From positions 153,501-217,500 of the forward strand of contig NZ_CP150239.1 in NCBI RefSeq assembly GCF_037975215.1: a stretch of DNA of 64,000 nt, given 5' to 3'. The stretch is from Solibacillus sp. FSL R5-0449 (GTDB lineage Bacteria > Bacillota > Bacilli > Bacillales_A > Planococcaceae). Below, in pieces: positions 1 to 8,330 of the stretch (positions are counted from its first letter, which is position 1; each line of letters opens with the position of its first letter). The notes below the pieces were generated by a model. That model searched no databases. It was not told the DNA's origin and worked only from the letters and a program-made list of their open reading frames with translations. The translations under genes and the position numbers were made by a program.

Positions 1-375
1 CATTAATGGAAAATGCATCGCTGTTTTTACATTAGCTTCATTTGCAATGCGTACCATCATTTCACCGTCCGCTGCATCATGGGCAAGCGGTTTTTCCGAT
101 AAAATATGTAATTTGTGCTTTGCGATTTCTGCAGCAAGTGTTGCATGGCTGACAGGCGGTGTGCCAATATACACCCAATCCGGTTTTAAATTCAATAGCG
201 CTTGTAAATCATTCGTAGTGGGTACATTATATTTAGCGGCCAGTTGTGCTGTACGTGCTTCATTCGTATCAAAAATTGCCGCAATTTCATAATGTTCATT
301 TTGCAGTGCCTGGTTAATAATACGTTCACCGACAACACCAGTACCGATAATGCCGATCGTCGTTTTTTTAGTCAT
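1..375 (-). CDS. Gfo/Idh/MocA-family oxidoreductase, N-terminal part (cut by window edge)
   Basis: Reading the minus strand from the ATG at 375 gives a Rossmann start (MTKKTTIGIIGTGVVGERI) with the GxGxxG nucleotide-binding motif. About 90 residues later comes an SEKPLAHD segment, which is the EKP motif of Gfo/Idh/MocA NAD(P)-dependent sugar or inositol dehydrogenases. The frame stays open to base 1, so only about 125 residues are visible and the C-terminal substrate domain lies outside the window. An AAAGGAG ribosome site sits 8 nt before the ATG. The gene is divergent from the flavoprotein at 545. The substrate cannot be told from this portion. Confidence 0.88.
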   Translation of the reverse strand, partial: MTKKTTIGIIGTGVVGERIINQALQNEHYEIAAIFDTNEARTAQLAAKYNVPTTNDLQALLNLKPDWVYIGTPPVSHATLAAEIAKHKLHILSEKPLAHDAADGEMMVRIANEANVKTAMHFPLM

Positions 376-544
376 TTAAATGGCTCCTTTAAGATGAAAT
401 GTAGGATTTTTCTGATAGTTAGTGTAACATATTTTGGGAATACATAGGATTACGAAACAATAAGAAATGATAAGCTATTAATAGAAATAATTTTCGGTAG
501 CATTTTATATGAGAGAGAAAAATGTATTGAGGAGTGGATCAAAT

Positions 545-1876
545 ATGAAAGTTGTAATTATAGGCGGCGACGCGGCAGGAATGAGCGCAGCGATGGAAAT
601 TGTGCGAAATAATAAAGCTGCGCACATTGTCGTTTTGGAAAAAGGAGAGGTTTATTCTTACGGCCAATGCGGATTGCCATACGTAATTAACGGGAAAGTC
701 ACTAATACAGAAGAATTGATTGCAAGGGATGTTGAGGAATTCCGCTCGAAATACGGAATTGACGCACGAATTTTCCATGAGGTGACGGCAGTTGATACAA
801 AACTGCAAAAAGTGAGCGGTATTGATGTAAACAGCAACGAACCTTTTGAATTTATATATGATAAATTGCTCATCGCAACAGGAGCATCGCCAACAATGCC
901 GAAAATCGAAAATAATCATTTAAAAGGGATTCATACAGTAAAAACAATTCCGCAAATGAATGAACTGATGGAACAGTTGCAAAACGTGAAGCATGTTACG
1001 GTCATCGGCGGAGGCTATATTGGTCTGGAGGTTGTTGAAACAGTCCGGGAGCGTGGTCTGGATGTACGTCTTATTCAACGAGGAAGCACATTAATGTCGA
1101 TTTTGAATTCGCAGTTGACTGATATTATATATGAAGAAGCAGTCAAAAATGGTGTGGAAGTTTTACTGAACGAAGATACGATAGGCTACGAAGGAACTGA
1201 ATTTGTAGAGGCAGTTCGGACGAGCAGTGGGGTACATAAAACAGACCTCGTCATCGTCGCGACAGGAGTACGCCCAAATACACAGTTTGCACAAGGATTT
1301 GCCAAGCTGGAAAATGGAGCCCTTATCGTCAATGAAAAAATGGAGACTTCGATTGCTAATGTATATGCAGCAGGAGACTGTGCATCTCATTTTAACCGTG
1401 TAAACCAAAAGAATGATTATTTACCGCTTGGTACGACTGCAAATAAACAAGGGCGAGTAGCCGGATTGAATATTGCCGGCTTTAATCAGAAGTTCAAGGG
1501 CATTGTCGGGACATCCATTCTGAAGTTTTTCGATCTGCATATCGGCATGACAGGATTAAATAACGAAGCGGCAGATCGTTTAAATGCACTTGTAGAAGTG
1601 TATGAAATGGAAGTAAATGATATTGCAAGCTACTATCCGAATGTCCGGCCGATGAAGCTTCGAATGCTTGTCGAACAGCAGAGCCGTAAGCTTGTTGGTC
1701 TTCAAATAGTAGGAAAACATGGTGTTGATAAACGGATTGATGTATTTGCGACAGCGCTATACAATGAAATGACCTTCGAGGAATTGCTGGACTTGGATTT
1801 AGCGTATGCACCGCCATTTAGCGGCGTATGGGATGCGATAATGCAGGCGCCAAAACGATATGGGAAAAAAGAATAA
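545..1876 (+). CDS. cdr: CoA-disulfide reductase-like FAD/NAD(P)H oxidoreductase
   Basis: This 443-residue class III pyridine-nucleotide-disulfide oxidoreductase has an FAD-binding GGDAAGMSAA start, a single redox cysteine at about residue 42 in SYGQCGLPYVI (the CoA-disulfide reductase / NADH oxidase signature), an NAD-binding VIGGGYIGLE motif near residue 155, and the second FAD motif VYAAGDCASH. The family reduces CoA disulfide or related low-molecular-weight disulfides, or O2, with NAD(P)H in the cytosol. The ATG at 545 follows GAGGAG at good spacing; a longer frame from 509 lacks a ribosome site. No rhodanese domain is fused. Disulfide reductase versus NADH oxidase activity cannot be settled from sequence. 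Confidence 0.85.
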   Translation: MKVVIIGGDAAGMSAAMEIVRNNKAAHIVVLEKGEVYSYGQCGLPYVINGKVTNTEELIARDVEEFRSKYGIDARIFHEVTAVDTKLQKVSGIDVNSNEPFEFIYDKLLIATGASPTMPKIENNHLKGIHTVKTIPQMNELMEQLQNVKHVTVIGGGYIGLEVVETVRERGLDVRLIQRGSTLMSILNSQLTDIIYEEAVKNGVEVLLNEDTIGYEGTEFVEAVRTSSGVHKTDLVIVATGVRPNTQFAQGFAKLENGALIVNEKMETSIANVYAAGDCASHFNRVNQKNDYLPLGTTANKQGRVAGLNIAGFNQKFKGIVGTSILKFFDLHIGMTGLNNEAADRLNALVEVYEMEVNDIASYYPNVRPMKLRMLVEQQSRKLVGLQIVGKHGVDKRIDVFATALYNEMTFEELLDLDLAYAPPFSGVWDAIMQAPKRYGKKE

Positions 1877-1882
1877 AACGTC

Positions 1883-1922
1883 AAAAGCTCTAGCTACTAT
1901 TGGGAAATAGCTGGAGCTTTTT
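1883..1922 (+). terminator. Rho-independent terminator after the flavoprotein gene
   Basis: A near-perfect hairpin (AAAAGCTCTAGCTA paired with TAGCTGGAGCTTTT) is followed by T residues seven bases after the stop codon. Confidence 0.8.
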
Positions 1923-1953
1923 GGTGTCTAACTTCTTTTAGTAGCATCTTCCC

Positions 1954-2102
1954 ACCTTTATGAAAGGTTGCAAGATGGCTGGAGGAAGTGTTTATATGTG
2001 TTTAAAGTGTGTGTTATAAACACTCGCTAAATGAAGTTAAAACCTCAGGTGGATATCCAACGTTTGGATACAATTACGCTGTGACGTAATCGGCAAAGAG
2101 GT
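1954..2102. ncRNA. Possible structured RNA in a 550-bp gene-free interval
   Basis: No gene is visible between 1923 and 2468. The first part contains four tight perfect inverted repeats in a row: ACCTTT/AAAGGT (1954-1968), AGTGTTTATA/TATAAACACT (1987-2024), TATCCAA/TTGGATA (2054-2070) and ATTACG/CGTAAT (2073-2090). The last two are enclosed by ACCTC (2042-2046) pairing with GAGGT (2098-2102), which would form a three-way junction. I do not recognise a known riboswitch class (M-box, ydaO, ykkC and yybP signatures are absent). The strand is undetermined because inverted repeats are symmetric. It could be an unrecognised small RNA or simply a repeat-rich spacer. Confidence 0.35.
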
Positions 2103-2413
2103 GTTAGTCAAATATGTTCAAATTAATTATGTATAGTTCTGCGTTCATTCATGCTAGCAGCTATGTCTTTCTGCAAAGGTGGAATCATGATGAAGGCTCA
2201 CTACTTGTTTTGAACTTATCCATACTATAGCGCATAATTATTAGTAATACGTCATTTTAATGAATATGTAAATAACATGTAAAATAGCAAAATTTACGAC
2301 AAAACCTTTCGTAACAAGGGTTCGGAGGTATTTTTGATGCTTTTTTAAATTTTTTTATTGTAATTGTATAACAAAAATATGACATCTGTGACGAAATAAA
2401 GAAAAATTATTTT

Positions 2414-2443
2414 GGAATAAATAAAGGGATGCAAAACAAACTA
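2414..2443 (+). promoter_or_regulatory. Candidate sigma-G (forespore) promoter of tlp
   Basis: GGAATA and CAAACTA are separated by 17 bp. This is close to the Bacillus sigma-G consensus (TGAATA, 17-18 bp, CATACTA) and lies 26 bp upstream of a spore-protein gene that is sigma-G-controlled in Bacillus. Visual match only. Confidence 0.45.
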
Positions 2444-2468
2444 AATTTATCATCGAAAAGGAGGAATC

Positions 2469-2714
2469 ATGATGAAAAACGACAGACATGAAGTTTTTAA
2501 TAAAGGATCGGAAAATGCGATAAGTTTAGGGAAAATGATTAACAATACCAAAGAAAATATACATGAAGCTGAAATTAGTAAAGAATTTGCGCTTCCTGAA
2601 GAACTGGAAAATATTGAAGAGAAAAATGCACGTCGCAGAACAGCCATTGCCCAAATGGAAGAACAAATTAGAGAAAGAAAAGCAGCCAAAGCTAGAAGGG
2701 ACTCATTTAAATAG
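2469..2714 (+). CDS. tlp: Small acid-soluble spore protein Tlp
   Basis: This short hydrophilic, helical protein of 80-81 residues has the Tlp core: a KMINNTKENIHEAE segment, then EFALPEELENIEEKNARRR, matching the family's pattern of NTxENIxEAExxxEFA followed by IKEKNERR. Tlp is a minor small acid-soluble protein made in the forespore. AAAGGAGG precedes two tandem ATG codons at 2469 and 2472, and the second may be the true start. The gene is monocistronic, with its own terminator downstream and a sigma-G-like promoter upstream. Confidence 0.85.
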   Translation: MMKNDRHEVFNKGSENAISLGKMINNTKENIHEAEISKEFALPEELENIEEKNARRRTAIAQMEEQIRERKAAKARRDSFK

Positions 2715-2776
2715 CTTTTTAAAAGTTTGGAAGTAAAACGTCCTGAAATGAAAATCAATACTCCCGAATGCAGAAT

Positions 2777-2815
2777 AGCAGCAATTTTCTTAAATGGAAA
2801 ATTGCTGCTTTTCGT
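2777..2815 (+). terminator. Terminator after tlp
   Basis: A perfect 13-bp stem (AGCAGCAATTTTC with GAAAATTGCTGCT), a 7-nt loop and a T-rich tail. Confidence 0.85.
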
Positions 2816-2985
2816 TTTGTTCCACACTTTTTTATACAAAACTAAGTTTCCACAGATTTTTATTGGGAAGTTTTCATTTTCATACTAAAACTATCATACA
2901 GTGTTTTGGGAGAGTTCTTCTATTTTAAATGGGATTGCTCAAAATAGTTATTTGCACCAATCAAATGACTTAAAGGAGGTTTTAA

Positions 2986-5583
2986 ATGAAGGTGACAGAA
3001 TTTTACCAAGCATCTGTACAAGAGGTAATGAAAAAGTTAGATGTGACGCAGTATGGATTATCTGATTACGAAGTCCGGGGCCGTTTGAAAAAGTATGGCT
3101 ATAACGAATTAAAAGAAGGTAAGCAGAAAAATATCTTTCAAGTTTTCTTCGAGCAGTTCCAGGATTTTTTGGTGCTGATTTTAATTATTGCGGCTATTGT
3201 TTCAATCTTCCTTGGAGATACGGACAGTTCCGTAGTCATTTTAATTGTCATTATATTGAACGCCCTTCTCGGAACGGTTCAACATGTCCGGGCCGAAAAA
3301 TCATTGAACAGTTTAAAGGAACTGGCGGCCCCTGTTTCAAAAGTTAAACGTAACGGAGAAATTATTGAAATACCATCTAGAAATGTAATAGTCGGGGACT
3401 TGCTCATTTTGGAAGCAGGCGATTCTATTAGTGCGGATGGACGAGTAGTGGAAAGTCATAGTTTGCAGATAAATGAAAGTTCATTAACAGGCGAATCTTT
3501 GGCGGTCGATAAAGTAGCCAATCCGATTATTGAAACAGAGCTTGCACTAGGAGACAGAAAAAACATGGTGTACTCCGGAAGCTTTGTGACAAATGGTCGT
3601 GGGGCAGTGGCAGTTACTTCAATCGGGATGAATACGGAAATCGGAAAAATTGCAAAGCTGATCGATAATGCGAAAGAGAAAAAAACCCCTTTGCAAGTCA
3701 ACCTTGATAAATTCGGAAAGCGTCTTGCCATCGGAATTATCCTGATTTGTATCGTAATTTTGGCTTTGGATATTATTCGGGGGCGTGAGCTGATTGACTC
3801 CTTTATGTTTGCAGTTTCTTTGGCTGTGGCGGCAATTCCTGAAGCATTAAGTTCAATTGTAACGATTGTTCTGGCAGTAGGAACTCAAAATATGGCAAAG
3901 GAAAATGCAATTATCCGTAAGTTGCCTGCAGTAGAAAGTTTGGGAAGTGTATCGATTATTTGTACTGATAAAACCGGAACGCTGACACAAAACAATATGA
4001 CTGTTCAGGAAGTTTATACAGGGGAGCAGTTTTTCTCTTCTAACGAGCTCGAGCTAAGCAATCCGAATCATAAGAAGCTGATCGATTTCGCAATCCTGTG
4101 TAACGATTCCATGATGTTAAGGGATAAAACGATCGGGGATCCGACAGAACTTGCACTCGTTAAATTAGGACATGAGTATGAACTGAGCGAGCAATTGATA
4201 CGTGGGCTTCATCCGCGTGTTGGAGAAATTCCTTTCGATTCCACTAGAAAATTAATGAGTACCGTTCACAGAATGGGCAACCGCAATGTCATGATTACAA
4301 AGGGAGCAGTGGACGAGCTTATTCCTCGTATCAGCCGTATTGAGTCAAGCAGCAGTTCGATTATAACAAGCAAGCAGATAGAACAGATTAATCAAGCGAA
4401 TACTGCATTTTCGAATGCCGGATTACGGGTAATTGCCGTTACGTATAAAGAAGTATTTTCTTCTAATATAAGTGAAAAGGACGAGCAGGGCCTAACATTT
4501 ATCGGTTTGATTGCAATGATGGATCCTCCGCGCGATGAATCAGCACAGGCAGTTGCAGACTGTATTGAAGCGGGGATTAAACCTGTCATGATTACAGGGG
4601 ACCATAAAATTACGGCAATCGCAATCGCAAAACAGCTGGGCATCTTAAAAAACCCTGATGAAGCAATTGAAGGCAAGGAAATTGAAAAGCTTTCGGACCG
4701 CGAACTGAATAATAAGGTGGAAAATTTATCTGTCTATGCCCGTGTATCACCGGAACACAAAATCCGGATTGTAAAGGCATGGCAAGAAAAAGGACATGTT
4801 GTAGCGATGACAGGAGACGGGGTAAATGACGCTCCAGCATTAAAGCAGGCTGAAATTGGCGTAGCAATGGGGAAAACAGGAACGGAAGTAGCAAAAGATG
4901 CGTCAGCGATGATTTTAACAGACGATAATTTTTTAACGATTGTCAAATCGATTTCGAATGGGCGAAGCATTTACGCCAATATTAAAAACGCGATTAAATT
5001 CCTGTTATCCGGAAATGCGGGGGCCATTTTCGTTGTTTTATATGCAACCCTTTTTGCATTACCGGCTCCGTTTTTGCCGATCCATTTGCTGTTTATCAAC
5101 TTATTGACAGATAGCCTGCCAGCGATTGCAATTGGTTTGGAACCGCATAACAAGAAACTGATGAAGGAAAAACCGCGGCATATGAATGAGTCACTGTTAA
5201 ATAAAAAATTCGTAACCCAGGTAGGATTTGAAGGGCTAATCATTGCGGCAGTCACAGTTATTGCCTTCCAGGTAGGCTTATCGACGGGTGATACAGCAGT
5301 TGCCACGACAATGGCGTTTGCGACATTATGTTTATCAAGATTGCTGCATGGATTCAATTGCCGTTCGGAAGAATCTATTTTAAAAATAGGGATTTTCTCA
5401 AATTTGGCGGTTTGGATTGCCTTTTTACTCGGGTTTACAATACTGAATTTTGTACTGATCAATGGATTATTCGAGGTAGCCAATTTGACGAATAGCCAAT
5501 ATTTAATGATTTACGGATTATCGTTAGTGCCGTTAGTTATTATCCAAGTCCGTAAACTGTTTTTCGGATCTTCCAAGGCATAG
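2986..5583 (+). CDS. P-type Ca2+-transporting ATPase (P2-type)
   Basis: The 865-residue protein has all P-type ATPase landmarks: an N-terminal cation-ATPase domain, TGES at residues 168-171 (actuator), a PEAL sequence at 285-288 in M4, the phosphorylation site DKTGTLT with D328, and TGDGVNDAP at 609-617. Ten transmembrane segments are expected. M6 keeps NLLTDSLPA, the Ca2+ site II signature of SERCA-like pumps, while M5 reads FLLSGNAGAI and lacks the glutamate used for site I. That suggests one Ca2+ per cycle, as in other single-site bacterial Ca2+ pumps. AAAGGAGG precedes the ATG. It is apparently a single-gene unit. Mn2+ or mixed specificity is possible. Confidence 0.9.
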   Translation: MKVTEFYQASVQEVMKKLDVTQYGLSDYEVRGRLKKYGYNELKEGKQKNIFQVFFEQFQDFLVLILIIAAIVSIFLGDTDSSVVILIVIILNALLGTVQHVRAEKSLNSLKELAAPVSKVKRNGEIIEIPSRNVIVGDLLILEAGDSISADGRVVESHSLQINESSLTGESLAVDKVANPIIETELALGDRKNMVYSGSFVTNGRGAVAVTSIGMNTEIGKIAKLIDNAKEKKTPLQVNLDKFGKRLAIGIILICIVILALDIIRGRELIDSFMFAVSLAVAAIPEALSSIVTIVLAVGTQNMAKENAIIRKLPAVESLGSVSIICTDKTGTLTQNNMTVQEVYTGEQFFSSNELELSNPNHKKLIDFAILCNDSMMLRDKTIGDPTELALVKLGHEYELSEQLIRGLHPRVGEIPFDSTRKLMSTVHRMGNRNVMITKGAVDELIPRISRIESSSSSIITSKQIEQINQANTAFSNAGLRVIAVTYKEVFSSNISEKDEQGLTFIGLIAMMDPPRDESAQAVADCIEAGIKPVMITGDHKITAIAIAKQLGILKNPDEAIEGKEIEKLSDRELNNKVENLSVYARVSPEHKIRIVKAWQEKGHVVAMTGDGVNDAPALKQAEIGVAMGKTGTEVAKDASAMILTDDNFLTIVKSISNGRSIYANIKNAIKFLLSGNAGAIFVVLYATLFALPAPFLPIHLLFINLLTDSLPAIAIGLEPHNKKLMKEKPRHMNESLLNKKFVTQVGFEGLIIAAVTVIAFQVGLSTGDTAVATTMAFATLCLSRLLHGFNCRSEESILKIGIFSNLAVWIAFLLGFTILNFVLINGLFEVANLTNSQYLMIYGLSLVPLVIIQVRKLFFGSSKA

Positions 5584-5712
5584 CTAGAAAATGTAATGAA
5601 CAAAAAACGCATATGGCAACTTTTTTAACCGGTTAACATAAAAATAAAGTTAACAAGGTTATGGAAGGATGACATTATTAGCACGACAATTAAACATTTC
5701 TTCGGCCAGGCA

Positions 5713-6747
5713 ATGACAGGGCAAGGGATTAAAAACATTTATAAAGAGTTAATGAATGAAGCGAAAGCTGTGTATTTATTAAAAGGTGCGCATGGGTTCA
5801 AAGTTTCGGAGTTACTGCAGAAAATCGGGGCGCATTACTTTGAAAAAGGAGCACATATTGAGCTTTTCCATGATCCATTATTTGGAAATACGGTCGAAGC
5901 TGTTTATATTCAAGCCCCTCATCACATTTTAATTGTTCAAGCGACAAACCCGTCAATAGAACCGGTACTGCCAGGGTTACGGGATCATGTCATTTCCCTT
6001 TATGACTGTGTGGATGAACAACATATTTCATTGAATGGAAATCTTCCTTCAGTGAATGAATCGAAACAAGCTTATTATGACCAGTGTTTTGCGAAGCTTT
6101 CAAATGCTATTCATATTCATGATGACTGGGAAGTGGAAACGAGAAAACAGATGGAATGGAGCGGATTGAACCAGCAGTTTGCTGAGTTGTCGCACAATCT
6201 ATTCGGTGAAACAAATCGGGAGCAATCCGGACAGCTTACACACCGTCTGCTTGGAACATTAACGCCAACAGGAGCTCGGGACACTGTACAGAGTATTACA
6301 CAAAATCTTGAAAAGAGATTGTTTATTAAAGGATACCCGGGAACAGGGAAGTCTTCGATGATGAAGAAATTGGCCAACGAAGCGATAAGCAGGGGGTTTG
6401 ATGTACAACTCGTTTGGTGCGGACTGGATTCCAATTCGATCGATATGGTCATTATCCCGGAACTGAAATTCTGTATTTTTGACAGCACGGAACCGCATGT
6501 ATATTTTCCGGATGAAAATCGTCCTGGTGACGAGATTTTCGATATTGCCCAGCATTGTCATCCGACAGAAGTAGAGCTAAAGAATATAGAAGCAATCACA
6601 GAAAAATACAAAGCAACGATGACCGATGCAAAACATTTTGCGGGGAAATACGCAGAACAAGAGCGGAAATTTCGTGAAGCGATAGATGCTGCTATCAATT
6701 TGGATGAATTCAATAGACGTACAGCATTACTGTTTGAGCTTTTCTGA
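5713..6747 (+). CDS. PRK06851-like P-loop ATPase; real start probably upstream at a non-standard codon
   Basis: The protein has the doubled-ATPase layout of the PRK06851-type family of Bacillaceae. The first nucleotide-binding region (YLLKGAHGFKVSELL) has lost the Walker A glycine-lysine, while the second is intact (IKGYPGTGKSSMMKK, near residue 205) and is followed by the family block SIDMVIIPELKFCIFDSTEPH. Function in the family is unknown. The conserved N-terminal block of the family (an HFF...T..G motif) lies partly before the ATG at 5713. The frame is open back to 5629 but contains no ATG, GTG or TTG. An ATT at 5677 lies 7 nt after AAGGA and is a plausible start. A terminator follows at 6767. 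Confidence 0.75.
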   Translation: MTGQGIKNIYKELMNEAKAVYLLKGAHGFKVSELLQKIGAHYFEKGAHIELFHDPLFGNTVEAVYIQAPHHILIVQATNPSIEPVLPGLRDHVISLYDCVDEQHISLNGNLPSVNESKQAYYDQCFAKLSNAIHIHDDWEVETRKQMEWSGLNQQFAELSHNLFGETNREQSGQLTHRLLGTLTPTGARDTVQSITQNLEKRLFIKGYPGTGKSSMMKKLANEAISRGFDVQLVWCGLDSNSIDMVIIPELKFCIFDSTEPHVYFPDENRPGDEIFDIAQHCHPTEVELKNIEAITEKYKATMTDAKHFAGKYAEQERKFREAIDAAINLDEFNRRTALLFELF

Positions 6748-6766
6748 TAAGGCTAAAGAAATTTAT

Positions 6767-6808
6767 AGGCATGGGTCCGAATTCATCTCGGGACCATGCC
6801 TTTTTTTA
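6767..6808 (+). terminator. Terminator after the PRK06851-like gene
   Basis: AGGCATGG..TCC pairs with GGACCATGCCT and is followed by seven T residues. Confidence 0.85.
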
Positions 6809-6951
6809 TAGTAGAATCTATATAACAATTGCTATTTTAGAATAGTTTATAAATTTTCAAAATAATAAATCTTTTAAGAGCTATAAATGTTACTCAAACA
6901 GAAAATACTGTATGCTGATGGTGAGCTTTTCATTACAAAGGAGGACAACTC

Positions 6952-7734
6952 ATGAATCGTTTTGAAGGAAAAGTTATAATTGTTACTGGTGCAGGATCGG
7001 GATTAGGACAAGCTGCCACATTACAGCTTGCAAAGGAAGGCGCAAAGCTTGTACTCGTAGATTTAAATCAGGCAGGCCTGGATGAAACGAAGAAAAAAGT
7101 GCTGGAAGTCGCTCCTAATGCTGAAACATTGTCAGTAACAGCAAACGTAGCTACGGAAAGTGAAGTTGAAAATTTTGTGAATCAAACGGTTGAAAAATTC
7201 GGCAAAATTGATGGTTTCTTTAACAATGCGGGAATTGAAGGGAAGCAAAACTTAACTGGAGATTACGGTATTGATGAATTCCATAAAGTTATCTCCGTCA
7301 ATTTGAACGGTGTCTTCTATGGTATGAAATATGTGCTGAAAGTAATGAAGGAGCAAGGATACGGCTCGATTGTCAATACAGCTTCTGTCGGCGGGATCCG
7401 TGGCGTCGGAAACCAGTCAGGCTATGCGGCTAGTAAACATGGCGTTGTCGGGTTAACGCGTAACTCGGCGATTGAATACGGACAATATGGAATATCGATT
7501 AAAGCAATAGCACCGGGTGCGATTATGACGCCAATGGTAGAAGGCTCACTGCGCCAAATGGGTGGCGATAACTGGGAGGAAGTCGGCAAGGAGTTTGTTA
7601 AGCCGAATCCGATGAGACGTTTTGGTAAGCCGGAAGAAGTCGGTTATCTAGTGGCATTCCTGCTATCAAACGAAGCGGACTTCATTAACGCAGCCGTTAT
7701 CCCAATCGATGGCGGCCAGTCTTATAAATATTAA
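6952..7734 (+). CDS. SDR-family NAD(P)-dependent oxidoreductase
   Basis: This 260-residue classical short-chain dehydrogenase has cofactor motif TGAGSGLG near residue 12, NNAG near 90, catalytic serine in NTASVGG, and YAASK as the Tyr-x3-Lys pair, followed by the APGAIMTPM segment and a C-terminal IDGGQSY end. An acidic residue after the second strand (LVDLNQ) favours NAD over NADP. AAAGGAGG precedes the ATG. The gene stands alone between two terminators, so the context gives no substrate clue. Confidence 0.85.
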   Translation: MNRFEGKVIIVTGAGSGLGQAATLQLAKEGAKLVLVDLNQAGLDETKKKVLEVAPNAETLSVTANVATESEVENFVNQTVEKFGKIDGFFNNAGIEGKQNLTGDYGIDEFHKVISVNLNGVFYGMKYVLKVMKEQGYGSIVNTASVGGIRGVGNQSGYAASKHGVVGLTRNSAIEYGQYGISIKAIAPGAIMTPMVEGSLRQMGGDNWEEVGKEFVKPNPMRRFGKPEEVGYLVAFLLSNEADFINAAVIPIDGGQSYKY

Positions 7735-7741
7735 ATATTAA

Positions 7742-7772
7742 TCCCCTTAAACAAGTTTTAAGGGGGTTTTTC
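7742..7772 (+). terminator. Terminator after the SDR gene
   Basis: CCCCTTAAA pairs with TTTAAGGGG and is followed by a GTTTTT tail. Confidence 0.8.
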
Positions 7773-7794
7773 CTCTTAGAACTCGCTTTCTTTT

Positions 7795-8148
7795 TCAACG
7801 ATTCAATACCCGGCTTTCCAGTAAATACGTCACCTCGTATTTCTCTGCCAATTTTCTTATAAAGGCTAATAGCTCATTGAAATCTGTTGTTTGGATCAAT
7901 TGCTTATACTGTTTTTTCTCTTCCTCGTTTGCAACTTTCTTGAAATACCCCCACATATGTTGGCAAGCATTGCGCATGCTGCCTTTTGTCGGTGTTAAAC
8001 TTAATGCCTGTTCGATCAGCGCTGAAATTTCTTCATAAGAAGCCTTATTTTTCATCGCCTGACGAATAGCATTGTAATGATTTTGGCTATAAAACATTAC
8101 ATTGTACTTTTCTTCACGCCAAAGGATTTCCGTTTTCTTTTGATCCAT
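7795..8148 (-). CDS. YbgA-like protein (DUF1722)
   Basis: A 117-residue all-helical protein. The segments KYNVMFYSQNHY, NACQHMWGYFKK and the lysine-rich C-terminal helix match the DUF1722 (YbgA) pattern, which is often found alone in Bacillaceae or fused to DUF523 elsewhere. The biochemical role is not established. GGAGG lies 7-8 nt before the ATG on the minus strand. The gene converges with the SDR gene, and the terminator at 7742 probably serves both. Confidence 0.7.
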   Translation of the reverse strand: MDQKKTEILWREEKYNVMFYSQNHYNAIRQAMKNKASYEEISALIEQALSLTPTKGSMRNACQHMWGYFKKVANEEEKKQYKQLIQTTDFNELLAFIRKLAEKYEVTYLLESRVLNR

Positions 8149-8330
8149 AAAAGATTCCTCCTCACGATTTACTTCTGCATAATCTACTAGTTGCTCACAT
8201 TATATAAGATAGATAAAAGTTTTGCTTTTATAAGGGGTCAAATCCAACGTATAGTGTGAAAAATTGTATAATGAAGATAGTTTTCAAATTTTCTGAATTT
8301 ACTTAAAATTAAAGGGAGAGAGGGATTCCG

